Below, in pieces: positions 9,004 through 17,269 of a stretch of DNA of 64,000 nucleotides (the stretch's first letter is position 1; each line of letters starts with the position of its first letter). The notes beneath the pieces were generated by a model. The model saw nothing but the letters and a program-made list of their open reading frames with translations, did not search any database and had not been told where the DNA came from. The stretch lies in the NCBI RefSeq assembly GCF_016756395.1, contig NZ_AP018365.1, positions 6,514,001 through 6,578,000 of the forward strand. Direction: 5' to 3'. A program made the position numbers and the translations under genes. This DNA comes from Streptomyces sp. SN-593. GTDB taxonomy: Bacteria > Actinomycetota > Actinomycetes > Streptomycetales > Streptomycetaceae.

Positions 9004-9019
9004 ACCACAAGTTGTGGTT
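9004..9019 (+). promoter_or_regulatory. NrdR box 2
   Basis: ACCACAAGTTGTGGTT is a near-perfect 16-bp palindrome that shares both ends (ACCA and GTGGTT) with box 1. Confidence 0.75.
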
Positions 9020-9059
9020 TCCAAGCGGGTCCTGTGGCTCCACCGCCATCGTGATCGCC

Positions 9060-9065
9060 TATGCT
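9060..9065 (+). promoter_or_regulatory. Possible nrdR -10 box
   Basis: TATGCT lies downstream of both NrdR boxes and 87 nt before the nrdR start. No matching -35 was recognised. Confidence 0.3.
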
Positions 9066-9152
9066 TGGGGCCGCTTCCGAGGTTCCGGCAAGGCGCCGCG
9101 GAGGCATGTTCGTCGTGCGCTCACCGCGAGTGGGGAAGGGAGTGGGAAGGCC

Positions 9153-9662
9153 GTGCACTGCCCCTTCTGCAGACACTCCGACAGCCGTGTCGTCGACAGC
9201 CGGACCACCGACGACGGTGCCGCGATCCGACGCCGGCGCCAGTGTCCCGACTGCGGGAGGCGCTTCACCACCGTCGAGTCGGCCTCGCTGATGGTGATCA
9301 AGCGCAGCGGCGTCACGGAGCCCTTCAGCCGCACCAAGGTGATCGCCGGAGTGCGCAAGGCGTGCCAGGGCCGCCCGGTCACCGAGGACGCCCTCGCGCT
9401 CCTCGGGCAGCGGGTCGAGGAGGCGGTCCGGGCCACCGGCAGCGCCGAGCTGTCCACCCACGACGTGGGCCTGGCCATACTCGGCCCGCTCCAGGAACTC
9501 GACCTCGTGGCCTACCTGCGCTTCGCGAGCGTCTACCGGGCCTTCGACTCGCTCGACGACTTCGAGCGGGCCATCACGGAGCTGCGCGAGCAGCTCCCAC
9601 CCATGACTCCCGGCGGGCTTGACGAGGACCTCGGGGTCCCCGCGCCCGCGGGCACCGACTGA
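9153..9662 (+). CDS. nrdR: Transcriptional repressor NrdR
   Basis: 169 residues from GTG 9153, which has GGGAAGG 2 nt upstream. The upstream frame is open but lacks conservation. The N-terminus is the four-cysteine zinc ribbon [16 protein letters not shown] and [15 protein letters not shown]. An ATP-cone domain follows ([20 protein letters not shown] onward), which senses ATP/dATP and sets oligomeric state and DNA binding. The protein represses ribonucleotide reductase genes, here its own operon with nrdJ through the two boxes upstream. Confidence 0.97.
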   Translation: MHCPFCRHSDSRVVDSRTTDDGAAIRRRRQCPDCGRRFTTVESASLMVIKRSGVTEPFSRTKVIAGVRKACQGRPVTEDALALLGQRVEEAVRATGSAELSTHDVGLAILGPLQELDLVAYLRFASVYRAFDSLDDFERAITELREQLPPMTPGGLDEDLGVPAPAGTD

Positions 9663-9778
9663 CCGACGTCGGGACGCGGATTTGCCGAGGCGCCGGAGCG
9701 CGCCGAGGCGGCAGACAACACACAGTGCTGCGGGAAGAACCGGGCACATCAGGGCGTTTGCCCATATTGGGAGGCGGA

Positions 9779-12670
9779 ATGACAGAGACGACGAGCGGCC
9801 CGGCACGCGGTTCACGCACCAAGGGGTCGAAGGCGAGCAAGGGTCTGCGGATCGAGCGCATCCACACCACCCCCGGCGTGCACCCGTACGACGAGGTGGT
9901 CTGGGAGCGCCGTGACGTCGTCATGACGAACTGGCGCGACGGATCGATCAACTTCGAGCAGCGCGGTGTCGAGTTCCCCGACTTCTGGTCGGTGAACGCG
10001 GTGAACATCGTCACCAGCAAGTACTTCCGCGGCGCGGTCGACAGTCCCAAGCGCGAGAAGAGCCTCAAGCAGCTCATCGACCGGGTCGTGCTCACCTACC
10101 GCAAGGCGGGCGAGAAGCACGGCTACTTCTCCGGGCCGGCGGACGCCGAGATCTTCGAGCACGAACTGACGTACGCCCTGCTGCACCAGGTGTTCAGCTT
10201 CAACTCGCCGGTGTGGTTCAACGTGGGCACCGCCCAGCCGCAGCAGGTCTCCGCCTGCTTCATCCTGTCGGTCGACGACTCGATGGACTCGATCCTGGAC
10301 TGGTACAAGGAAGAGGGGATGATCTTCAAGGGCGGCTCCGGCGCCGGCCTGAACCTCTCCCGCATCCGCTCCTCCAAGGAACTGCTCTCCTCCGGCGGCA
10401 ACGCCTCGGGGCCGGTCTCCTTCATGCGTGGCGCCGACGCGTCCGCGGGCACCATCAAGTCCGGCGGGGCCACCCGCCGCGCCGCCAAGATGGTGGTCCT
10501 GGACGTCGACCACCCGGACGTCGAGGCGTTCATCGAGACCAAGGTCAAGGAAGAGCAGAAGATCCGCGCGCTGCGCGACGCGGGCTTCGACATGGATCTC
10601 GGCGGGGACGACATCACCTCCGTCCAGTACCAGAACGCGAACAACTCCGTCCGGGTCAACGACGAGTTCATGAAGGCCGTCGAGGGCGGCGGGCAGTTCG
10701 GCCTGCGCGCCCGGATGACCGGCGAGGTCATCGAGCAGGTCGACGCCAAGTCGCTGTTCCGGAAGATGGCCGAGGCAGCCTGGGCCTGCGCCGACCCCGG
10801 CATCCAGTACGACGACACCATCAACCAGTGGCACACGTCGCCGGAGAGCGGCCGCATCACCGCCTCCAACCCGTGCAGCGAGTACATGCACCTGGACAAC
10901 TCCAGCTGCAACCTCGCCTCGCTCAACCTGCTGAAGTTCCTGCGCCACGACGACGAAGGACACCAGACCTTCGACGCGGAGCGCTTCGCCAAGGTCGTCG
11001 AGCTGGTCATCACCGCGATGGACATCTCGATCTGCTTCGCCGACTTCCCCACCGAGAAGATCGGCGAGACCACCCGCGCCTTCCGCCAGTTGGGCATCGG
11101 TTACGCGAACCTGGGCGCGCTGCTGATGGCCACCGGCCACGCGTACGACTCGGACGGCGGCCGCGCCCTGGCGGGCGCGATCACCTCCCTGATGACCGGC
11201 ACCTCCTACAAGCGGTCCGCCGAACTGGCCGCGGTGGTGGGCCCGTACGAGGGATACGCCCGCAACGCCGACGCCCACAACCGCGTCATGAGGCAGCACT
11301 CCGACGCCAACTCCGCCGCAGTGCGGGTGGACGACCTCGACACCCCGGTGTGGGCCGCGGCGACCGAGGCGTGGCAGGACGTCGTCCGGCTCGGCGAGAA
11401 GAACGGTTTCCGCAACGCGCAGGCGTCGGTGCTCGCGCCCACCGGCACCATCGGCCTGATGATGGACTGCGACACCACGGGCGTGGAGCCCGACCTCGCG
11501 CTGGTCAAGTTCAAGAAGCTGGTCGGCGGCGGCTCGATGCAGATCGTGAACAACACGGTCCCCGTCGCGCTCAAGCGCCTGGGCTACCAGGAGGAGCAGA
11601 TCGAGGCGATCGTCGCCCACATCGCCGAGCACGGCAACGTGATCGACGCCCCCGGCCTCAAGACCGAGCACTACGAGGTCTTCGACTGCGCCATGGGCGA
11701 GCGCGCGATCTCGGCCATGGGCCACGTCCGGATGATGGCCGCGGCGCAGCCCTTCCTGTCGGGCGCGATCTCCAAGACGGTCAACCTGCCGGAGTCGGCG
11801 ACCGTCGAGGAGGTCGAGGAGGTCTACTACGAGGGCTGGAAGCTCGGCCTGAAGGCCCTCGCGATCTACCGCGACAACTGCAAGGTCGGGCAGCCGCTGT
11901 CGGCGAAGAAGAAGCCGGACACCGCGGTCGAGGCCACCACCGAGGAAGCGGTTCCCGCGCAGGTCGAGAAGGTCGTCGAGTACCGCCCGGTCCGCAAGCG
12001 CCTGCCCAAGGGCCGCCCGGGGATCACCACGTCCTTCACCGTCGGCGGCGCCGAGGGCTACATGACGGCCAACTCCTACCCGGACGACGGCCTCGGCGAG
12101 GTCTTCCTGAAGATGTCCAAGCAGGGCTCGACCCTCGCGGGCATGATGGACGCCTTCTCCATCGCCGTCTCCGTCGGCATGCAGTACGGCGTCCCGCTGG
12201 AGACCTACGTCTCGAAGTTCACGAACATGCGCTTCGAGCCGGCCGGCCTCACCGACGACCCGGACGTGCGGATGGCGCAGTCCATCGTGGACTACATCTT
12301 CCGCCGCCTGGCGCTGGACTTCCTGCCCTTCGAGACCCGCTCGGCGCTCGGCATCCACTCCGCCGAGGAGCGTCAGCGGCACCTCGACACCGGGTCCTAC
12401 GAGGCCGGGGAGGACGAGGTCGACGTCGAGGGCCTGGCGCAGTCCGCGCCGCGCCACGTGGAGGCCCCCAAGCCCCTGTCGGCGGCCAAGCCGGCAGCAG
12501 CGGCGGCGGCACCCGCGCCCAAGGAGGCACACAACTCCACGGAGCTGCTGGAGATCCAGCTCGGCCTGAACGCCGACGCGCCGCTGTGCTTCTCCTGCGG
12601 CACGAAGATGCGCCGCGCCGGTAGCTGCTACCTGTGCGAGGGCTGCGGCTCGACGAGCGGCTGCAGCTGA
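9779..12670 (+). CDS. nrdJ: Vitamin B12-dependent (class II) ribonucleotide reductase
   Basis: 963 residues from ATG 9779 with GGGAGG upstream; earlier in-frame starts lack a ribosome site. It reduces ribonucleotides to deoxyribonucleotides using adenosylcobalamin. The core shows SACFILSVDDSMDSI (active-site cysteine), GSGAGLNLSRIRS, NPCSEYMHLDNSSCNLASLN (NxCxE radical-site motif), and ASVLAPTGTIGLMMDCDTTG. After a linker rich in Ala/Pro comes a C-terminal cysteine cluster, CFSCGTKMRRAGSCYLCEGC, a zinc-ribbon-like tail that probably relays reducing equivalents. It is the second gene of the nrdRJ operon, 116 bp after nrdR. Confidence 0.97.
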   Translation: MTETTSGPARGSRTKGSKASKGLRIERIHTTPGVHPYDEVVWERRDVVMTNWRDGSINFEQRGVEFPDFWSVNAVNIVTSKYFRGAVDSPKREKSLKQLIDRVVLTYRKAGEKHGYFSGPADAEIFEHELTYALLHQVFSFNSPVWFNVGTAQPQQVSACFILSVDDSMDSILDWYKEEGMIFKGGSGAGLNLSRIRSSKELLSSGGNASGPVSFMRGADASAGTIKSGGATRRAAKMVVLDVDHPDVEAFIETKVKEEQKIRALRDAGFDMDLGGDDITSVQYQNANNSVRVNDEFMKAVEGGGQFGLRARMTGEVIEQVDAKSLFRKMAEAAWACADPGIQYDDTINQWHTSPESGRITASNPCSEYMHLDNSSCNLASLNLLKFLRHDDEGHQTFDAERFAKVVELVITAMDISICFADFPTEKIGETTRAFRQLGIGYANLGALLMATGHAYDSDGGRALAGAITSLMTGTSYKRSAELAAVVGPYEGYARNADAHNRVMRQHSDANSAAVRVDDLDTPVWAAATEAWQDVVRLGEKNGFRNAQASVLAPTGTIGLMMDCDTTGVEPDLALVKFKKLVGGGSMQIVNNTVPVALKRLGYQEEQIEAIVAHIAEHGNVIDAPGLKTEHYEVFDCAMGERAISAMGHVRMMAAAQPFLSGAISKTVNLPESATVEEVEEVYYEGWKLGLKALAIYRDNCKVGQPLSAKKKPDTAVEATTEEAVPAQVEKVVEYRPVRKRLPKGRPGITTSFTVGGAEGYMTANSYPDDGLGEVFLKMSKQGSTLAGMMDAFSIAVSVGMQYGVPLETYVSKFTNMRFEPAGLTDDPDVRMAQSIVDYIFRRLALDFLPFETRSALGIHSAEERQRHLDTGSYEAGEDEVDVEGLAQSAPRHVEAPKPLSAAKPAAAAAAPAPKEAHNSTELLEIQLGLNADAPLCFSCGTKMRRAGSCYLCEGCGSTSGCS

Positions 12671-12738
12671 CGCCGGGCGGGACCGGGTCCCTGCTGCGCC
12701 CGCGCGCAGGGGCGCATGATCCGTCCTGACAGCACACC

Positions 12739-12771
12739 GAGGGGGCGCCGACGACCGGTCGGCGCCCCCTC
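12739..12771 (+). terminator. nrdRJ terminator hairpin
   Basis: A perfect 14-bp stem, GAGGGGGCGCCGAC with GTCGGCGCCCCCTC, around a 5-nt loop, 69 bp after the nrdJ stop. No T-tract. Confidence 0.8.
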
Positions 12772-12957
12772 GTCGCGTGGCTCTCCTCGTCACTCGCCCC
12801 GAGGCACCCGGCGACCGGGGTGGCGTCAGCGCCGCCGGACGCCGAGGACACGTCCCGCGGCGGGGCGGGGGAATAGCTCCGGGACCGCGGCGATTGAAGC
12901 CGGAGGGGGTCGAGTCGGTGCACGCGGGGCGCCGCAAACGCGCGAAGGGAAGAGGCC

Positions 12958-13728
12958 ATGGCGGGTGTCGGGATCCGGTACGTCGGAGGGCCCACGGCGC
13001 TGCTGGAGATCGGCGGGCTCCGTCTGCTCACCGACGCGACGTTCGACGGACCGGGGAGGTACCCGGTCGGTGCCCGGGCGCTGGTGAAGACCGCCGGGCC
13101 AGCCGTCGCGCCGGAGTCGCTCGGACCGGTCGACGCGGTGCTGCTGTCCCACGACCAGCACGCGGACAACCTCGACCACGCCGGGCGGGCCCTGCTGACC
13201 GGGGTTCCCGTGGTGCTGAGCACGCGCTCCGCCCAGGACCGGGTGGCCGGACCGGTGCGCGCCCTGCCGAACTGGGAGCACATCGACCTGCCGCGGCCGG
13301 ACGGCGGCGTGCTGAGGGTCACCGGCGTGCCGGCGCAGCACGGCCCGGAAGGCAGTGAGGGGCTGGTCGGCGAGGTCACCGGCTTCGTGCTGTCCGGCAG
13401 TGGGGTGCCGACGGTGTACGTCAGCGGGGACAACGCGTCCCTGGACGTGGTGCGCGCCGTGGCCGAGAGGTTCGGCCCCTTCGACGTCGCCCTGCTCTTC
13501 GCCGGAGCCGCCCGCACCGAGCTGGTGCCGGACAGCACACTCACCCTGACCAGCGCCCAGGCGGCCGAGGCGGCCGCGATCCTGGGCGCCCGGCAGGTCG
13601 TTCCCCTGCACTTCGAGCAGTGGGAGCACTTCACGCAGGACGGCGACAGCGTGGAGGCGGAGTTCCGGGCCGCCGGTCTGGCGGACCGCCTGCACCGGCT
13701 GGAGCCGGGAGCCTCCGTTCGGCTGTGA
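12958..13728 (+). CDS. MBL-fold metallo-hydrolase, UlaG-like
   Basis: 256 residues; ATG 12958 follows GGAAGAGG. The fold is suggested by GIRYVGGPTALLEIGGLRLLTD at the N-terminus, LLSHDQHADNLDHAG near residue 62, and the later aspartate and histidine positions in YVSGDNAS and VVPLHFEQWEHF. The metal motif reads HDQHADN rather than the classical HxHxDH, so one ligand spacing is altered. UlaG-type proteins are lactonases or phosphodiesterases; the substrate here is unknown. It stands alone between the nrdRJ terminator and the next leaderless-type gene. Confidence 0.85.
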   Translation: MAGVGIRYVGGPTALLEIGGLRLLTDATFDGPGRYPVGARALVKTAGPAVAPESLGPVDAVLLSHDQHADNLDHAGRALLTGVPVVLSTRSAQDRVAGPVRALPNWEHIDLPRPDGGVLRVTGVPAQHGPEGSEGLVGEVTGFVLSGSGVPTVYVSGDNASLDVVRAVAERFGPFDVALLFAGAARTELVPDSTLTLTSAQAAEAAAILGARQVVPLHFEQWEHFTQDGDSVEAEFRAAGLADRLHRLEPGASVRL

Positions 13729-13787
13729 AGCGCCGCGATCGGCCCGTCGGACCGGCGGAACACGCCGGGTGAGGCGCCCGACGCCAC

Positions 13788-13793
13788 TACGAT
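13788..13793 (+). promoter_or_regulatory. -10-like TACGAT before the YdbC-like gene
   Basis: TACGAT is followed after 6 nt by the GTG at 13800. Confidence 0.55.
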
Positions 13794-13799
13794 GGCGCG

Positions 13800-14405
13800 G
13801 TGTTGGTGAAGTGGATGCGCTGCGGGGTCGTGGATCGGCCGGGATTCGACCGGGGGCAACGCCGGTGGGCGGCGCTGCGGCAGCAGCCCGGGTTCCTCGG
13901 TCAGGGCGGGGGCTGGAGCCGTGCCCAGCCGGGGGTGGCGCACATATTCGGCTTCTGGGACGGCCGCGGCGCGTATGACGCCTTCATGGCCGGTCCGCAC
14001 GACGGCGTCGCCGCCACGCAGCAGGGCACGTACGAGATGCTCGCCGTGCGCCTGTTCGAGCACCGGCTGGACGTGAAGGTCGGGTTCGAGCCGTTCTTCG
14101 CCGACACCGACCTGCTCAGGGTCGCGCTGTGCAAGGTGCGGCCGGAGCGTGTCGAGCACTTCACGCAGATGCAGGAACGGGTGTGGAACCCCGCCATGGC
14201 CGGATCACCCGGGATGCTGCGCGGGGCCTTCGGCCGGGGGGAGGCGGACGACTTCCTGGTGCTGTCGATGTGGGATTCGGCCACCGAGCACGGCAAGTAC
14301 CGGGAAGGGGCCGTGGAGCGCCTGTCCGAGCGCGCCGGGCTGGACGCCGACGTGCTCTCCGTGGCCGGCGACGTGGTGGACGTGGTCCAGGAGTGGACGG
14401 TGTGA
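13800..14405 (+). CDS. YdbC-like DUF4937 protein (dimeric alpha-beta barrel fold)
   Basis: 201 residues, GTG start. It closely resembles Bacillus YdbC in architecture: MLVKWMRCGV at the start, GFLGQGGGW near residue 33, HIFGFWDGRGAYDAFM near 48, and a second half that repeats the pattern (VALCKVRPERVEHFTQMQE and DDFLVLSMWDS). This is two ferredoxin-like repeats, as in antibiotic-biosynthesis-monooxygenase folds. Function is unknown in the family. Confidence 0.8.
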   Translation: MLVKWMRCGVVDRPGFDRGQRRWAALRQQPGFLGQGGGWSRAQPGVAHIFGFWDGRGAYDAFMAGPHDGVAATQQGTYEMLAVRLFEHRLDVKVGFEPFFADTDLLRVALCKVRPERVEHFTQMQERVWNPAMAGSPGMLRGAFGRGEADDFLVLSMWDSATEHGKYREGAVERLSERAGLDADVLSVAGDVVDVVQEWTV

Positions 14406-14514
14406 GCAGAGAGGGCACGAGCGGGAACGCCGCCCCCGGCCGGACCGGCCACGGTGCCCGGACCCGCCCCCGGCCCGCCGCGGGGGCCGGAAGGCGGCAC
14501 GGCGCCGGGCGCAA

Positions 14515-14520
14515 TAGGCT
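14515..14520 (+). promoter_or_regulatory. -10-like TAGGCT before the histidine phosphatase gene
   Basis: TAGGCT, then 7 nt, then ATG 14528. Confidence 0.55.
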
Positions 14521-14527
14521 GGCCGGT

Positions 14528-15190
14528 ATGGGACGCCCGCACCGCATCGTGCTCATCCGGCACGGAGAGTCCCAGGGCAACGAGGACGACACCATCTACG
14601 AGCGGGTGCCGGACCACGCCCTGGAGTTGACCGCCAACGGCCGCCGTCAGGCCGCCCGCGCGGGGGGCCGCCTGCGCGAGGTCTTCGGCGGGGAGCGGGT
14701 CCAGGCGTTCGTCTCCCCCTACCGCCGCACCTGGCACACCTACGAGGAACTCGGCCTGGACCCGGCGCTGGCCCAGGCCCGCGAGGAGCCCCGGCTGCGC
14801 GAGCAGGACTGGGGGAACTGGCAGGACCAGGAGGACATCCAGCGCCAGCGCAAGGCACGCGACGCGTACGGCCACTTCTTCTACCGCTTCGCGATGGGGG
14901 AGAGCGGCGCCGACGTCCACGACCGGGTGGGGGCGTTCCTCGAGACCCTCTACCGCGCCTTCGACAAGCCGGACTTCCCGCCGAACGTGCTGCTGGTCAC
15001 GCACGGGCTGACGATGCGGCTGTTCTGCATGCGCTGGTTCCACTGGACGGTCGAGGAGTTCGAGACGCTGTCCAACCCGTCCAACGCCGAGACCCGGATG
15101 CTTCTGCTGCAACCCTCCGGCCGCTACATCCTGGACCGGCCGTTCGAGCGCTGGGGCACCCCGTGCCCGCCCGGCGGCGGCTTGCAGTGA
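14528..15190 (+). CDS. Histidine phosphatase family protein (phosphoglycerate mutase-like)
   Basis: 220 residues. The open frame runs further upstream, but ATG 14528 begins exactly at the family N-terminus (RIVLIRHGESQGN, with the RHG phosphohistidine motif at about residue 11). Other active-site positions are the arginine in SPYRRTWHT and the second histidine in LLVTHGLTMRLF near residue 160. Proteins of this branch are broad-specificity phosphatases rather than glycolytic mutases. It is a single gene followed by a small hairpin. Confidence 0.9.
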   Translation: MGRPHRIVLIRHGESQGNEDDTIYERVPDHALELTANGRRQAARAGGRLREVFGGERVQAFVSPYRRTWHTYEELGLDPALAQAREEPRLREQDWGNWQDQEDIQRQRKARDAYGHFFYRFAMGESGADVHDRVGAFLETLYRAFDKPDFPPNVLLVTHGLTMRLFCMRWFHWTVEEFETLSNPSNAETRMLLLQPSGRYILDRPFERWGTPCPPGGGLQ

Positions 15191-15194
15191 CCTC

Positions 15195-15212
15195 GGGGGC
15201 GGCTCGGCCCCC
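15195..15212 (+). terminator. Small G/C hairpin after histidine phosphatase gene
   Basis: GGGGGC pairs with GCCCCC around a 6-nt loop, 4 nt after the stop codon. Confidence 0.45.
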
Positions 15213-15315
15213 ATTCCGGGCGCCCCACCCCCCCCCGCATCCCGCAGGTGACGGGTGCGCGGTCCGGTGGTGAGCCGACCCGTAGAACTCCCTGGGCGCC
15301 GATCGGGCGGATCAG

Positions 15316-15321
15316 TACGAT
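15316..15321 (+). promoter_or_regulatory. -10-like TACGAT before the 8-codon leader
   Basis: TACGAT lies 7 nt before ATG 15329, not at leaderless spacing from the main ATG at 15352. Confidence 0.5.
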
Positions 15322-15328
15322 GCGTCGG

Positions 15329-15355
15329 ATGACTTCCGAGGTTCCGACACCATGA
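15329..15355 (+). CDS. Possible 8-residue leader peptide upstream of ADP-ribosylglycohydrolase
   Basis: ATG 15329 opens a frame reading MTSEVPTP and stopping at TGA 15353-15355. That stop overlaps the main gene's ATG (15352-15354) as ATGA, the arrangement of translationally coupled genes. The spacing from TACGAT suggests that a leaderless mRNA would begin at this ATG. The first 11 bases (ATGACTTCCGA) are identical to the first 11 bases of the main gene, so a short duplication is an alternative origin. The family is unknown and the idea rests on arrangement only. Confidence 0.4.
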   Translation: MTSEVPTP

Positions 15356-16443
15356 CTTCCGATCCTGATTCCGCGCCGGGCCTGCCGGCCGGTCCGGTCC
15401 TGCCCTCCTCCCACGCCGTTCCCCGCTCCGGCGCCGTTCCCCGACCTCCTGGCGGCCACCGCTCCGCCGCCGGGCCCGATCCTGAGCCCGACCGTCGGCC
15501 CGGGGCTGGCCTCGACCGCGCCTCCGACCGGGTCCCAGCCTTTGACCAGGACGCCGACGCCGATCGGCTGTCGCGCGCCAGGGCCAGCCTGCGCGGCCTC
15601 GCCGTCGGCGACGCGCTCGGCTCGCAGTTCTTCGTCCCGGCCCACTACCCCGCACTCCAGAGCGGCGAACTTCCGCCCGGCCCGTGGGCGTGGACGGACG
15701 ACACGGAGATGGCCTGCTCGGTTCTGGCGGTGCTCGCGGCCCACGGCCGGATCGACCAGGACGCGCTCGCGTGGTCCTTCGCGGAGCACCACGACTTCGA
15801 CCGGGGCTACGGCCCCGCCGTCAACCGGATGCTGCGGCTGATCCGGCAGGAGGGCGGCGACTGGCGCGAACTGGCCGCCGGACTGTTCAACGGACAGGGC
15901 TCCTGGGGCAACGGGGCCGCGATGCGGATCGCCCCCCTGGGCGCCTGGTACGCCGGAGACCCCGAGCGGGCCGCCCACCAGGCCGAGATCTCCGCCCACA
16001 CCACCCACCGGCACCAGGAGGCCGTCGCCGGGGCGAGGGCGGTCGCCGCCGCCACCGCACTGGTCGCCGGCCCCGCGGGCCCCGGGACCCCGGACGCGCT
16101 CCTGGGCGCGGTGCTCGACCTCGTGCCCCGCAGCGCGGTGCACGCGGGCATCCGCCGCGCCCGCGACATGCTGGACTACGACGACGTGGCGACCGTCGCG
16201 GCGGTACTCGGCTGCGGCCGCCACACCAGTGCCCAGGACACGGTGCCCTTCGCCCTGTGGGCCGCCGTACGCCACCTCGACGACTACGAGCAGGCGTTCT
16301 GGACCACCGCGCGCGCCGGCGGCGACGTGGACACCAACTGCGCCATCGTCGGCGGCGTCGTGGCCGCCCGCCCCGGTGGGGAGCCTCCCACCGCCTGGAC
16401 GCGACGTACCGAACCGCTGCCGCAGTGGGCCGGTGTGTCCTGA
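15352..16443 (+). CDS. ADP-ribosylglycohydrolase family protein (DraG-like)
   Basis: 363 residues. After about 60 disordered Pro/Ala/Gly-rich residues the catalytic domain starts at RARASLRGLAVGDALGSQF. Metal-binding motifs are WTDDTEMA (residues near 113), HDFDRGYGP, GSWGNGAAMRIAPLG and the C-terminal ARAGGDVDTNCAIVGG. These bind two magnesium ions in enzymes that remove ADP-ribose from proteins or small molecules. The ATG overlaps the stop of a possible 8-codon leader. There is no obvious ADP-ribosyltransferase partner nearby. Confidence 0.9.
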   Translation: MTSDPDSAPGLPAGPVLPSSHAVPRSGAVPRPPGGHRSAAGPDPEPDRRPGAGLDRASDRVPAFDQDADADRLSRARASLRGLAVGDALGSQFFVPAHYPALQSGELPPGPWAWTDDTEMACSVLAVLAAHGRIDQDALAWSFAEHHDFDRGYGPAVNRMLRLIRQEGGDWRELAAGLFNGQGSWGNGAAMRIAPLGAWYAGDPERAAHQAEISAHTTHRHQEAVAGARAVAAATALVAGPAGPGTPDALLGAVLDLVPRSAVHAGIRRARDMLDYDDVATVAAVLGCGRHTSAQDTVPFALWAAVRHLDDYEQAFWTTARAGGDVDTNCAIVGGVVAARPGGEPPTAWTRRTEPLPQWAGVS

Positions 16444-16513
16444 TCGCGACCGCGCTCCGCCTCCTCGCGCGGCCACCCGATCACCCCTCTATGGGCGGGC
16501 CGTTGCCGGGAGG

Positions 16514-16519
16514 TAGGCT
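16514..16519 (+). promoter_or_regulatory. -10-like TAGGCT before rnhB
   Basis: TAGGCT, 9 nt before ATG 16529. Confidence 0.5.
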
Positions 16520-16528
16520 GACAGCGTC

Positions 16529-17215
16529 ATGCCGTACGTACCACCCACCCACACCGTCGAGCGTTCGATGCGCGCCACCCTCGGCGTCCGTACCGTCGCT
16601 GGTGTGGACGAGGTGGGGCGCGGCGCGTGGGCCGGACCGGTCACCGTGTGCGCGGCAGTCACCGGGCTGCGCCGGCCGCCCGAGGGGCTGACCGACTCCA
16701 AGCTCATCACCCCCAAGCGCCGGACGAAGCTGGCCGCTCTCCTCGCCGACTGGGTGACGTCCTACGCGCTCGGCCACGCGTCGCCCGAGGAGATCGACGC
16801 ACTCGGCATGACCGCGGCGCTGCGGCTCGCGGCGGGACGCGCCCTGGAGGCGCTGCCCGAGCGGCCGGACGCGGTCATCCTGGACGGCAAGCACAACTAC
16901 CTCGGCGGCCCGTGGAAGGTGCGGACCGTCATCAAGGGCGACCAGTCATGCGTCGCGGTGGCCGCCGCGTCGGTGATCGCCAAGGTGCGGCGTGACAGCG
17001 CGATGGCCGAACTCGGAGCGGAGCACGTTCCGTTCGCGTTCGCGGACAACGCGGGCTATCCGTCACCCGTGCACCGCGCGGCACTCGAGGAACTGGGCCC
17101 GACCGCCCACCACCGGCTGTCCTGGTCCTACCTGGACACCATGCCGCGGTGGCAGCACCTCAAGAAGGTGCGGGACGACGCCGACACAGGGGAACAACTC
17201 GGTTTCGATTTCTGA
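16529..17215 (+). CDS. rnhB: Ribonuclease HII
   Basis: 228 residues. The signature [18 protein letters not shown] near residue 25 carries the Asp-Glu pair, and [11 protein letters not shown] near residue 115 carries the next catalytic aspartate. The enzyme cuts the RNA strand of RNA-DNA hybrids and single misincorporated ribonucleotides. The C-terminus [19 protein letters not shown] is typical of the actinobacterial form. Confidence 0.95.
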   Translation: MPYVPPTHTVERSMRATLGVRTVAGVDEVGRGAWAGPVTVCAAVTGLRRPPEGLTDSKLITPKRRTKLAALLADWVTSYALGHASPEEIDALGMTAALRLAAGRALEALPERPDAVILDGKHNYLGGPWKVRTVIKGDQSCVAVAAASVIAKVRRDSAMAELGAEHVPFAFADNAGYPSPVHRAALEELGPTAHHRLSWSYLDTMPRWQHLKKVRDDADTGEQLGFDF

Positions 17216-17269
17216 TTCGGGCGCCACCCCCCGCTGCGCATTCACAGCGCGTTTGATAGACATCAACTC

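Noticed and set aside
8579-9152. B12 riboswitch before nrdRJ
   Set aside because: No cobalamin-box-like sequence was seen, and the paired NrdR boxes explain regulation.
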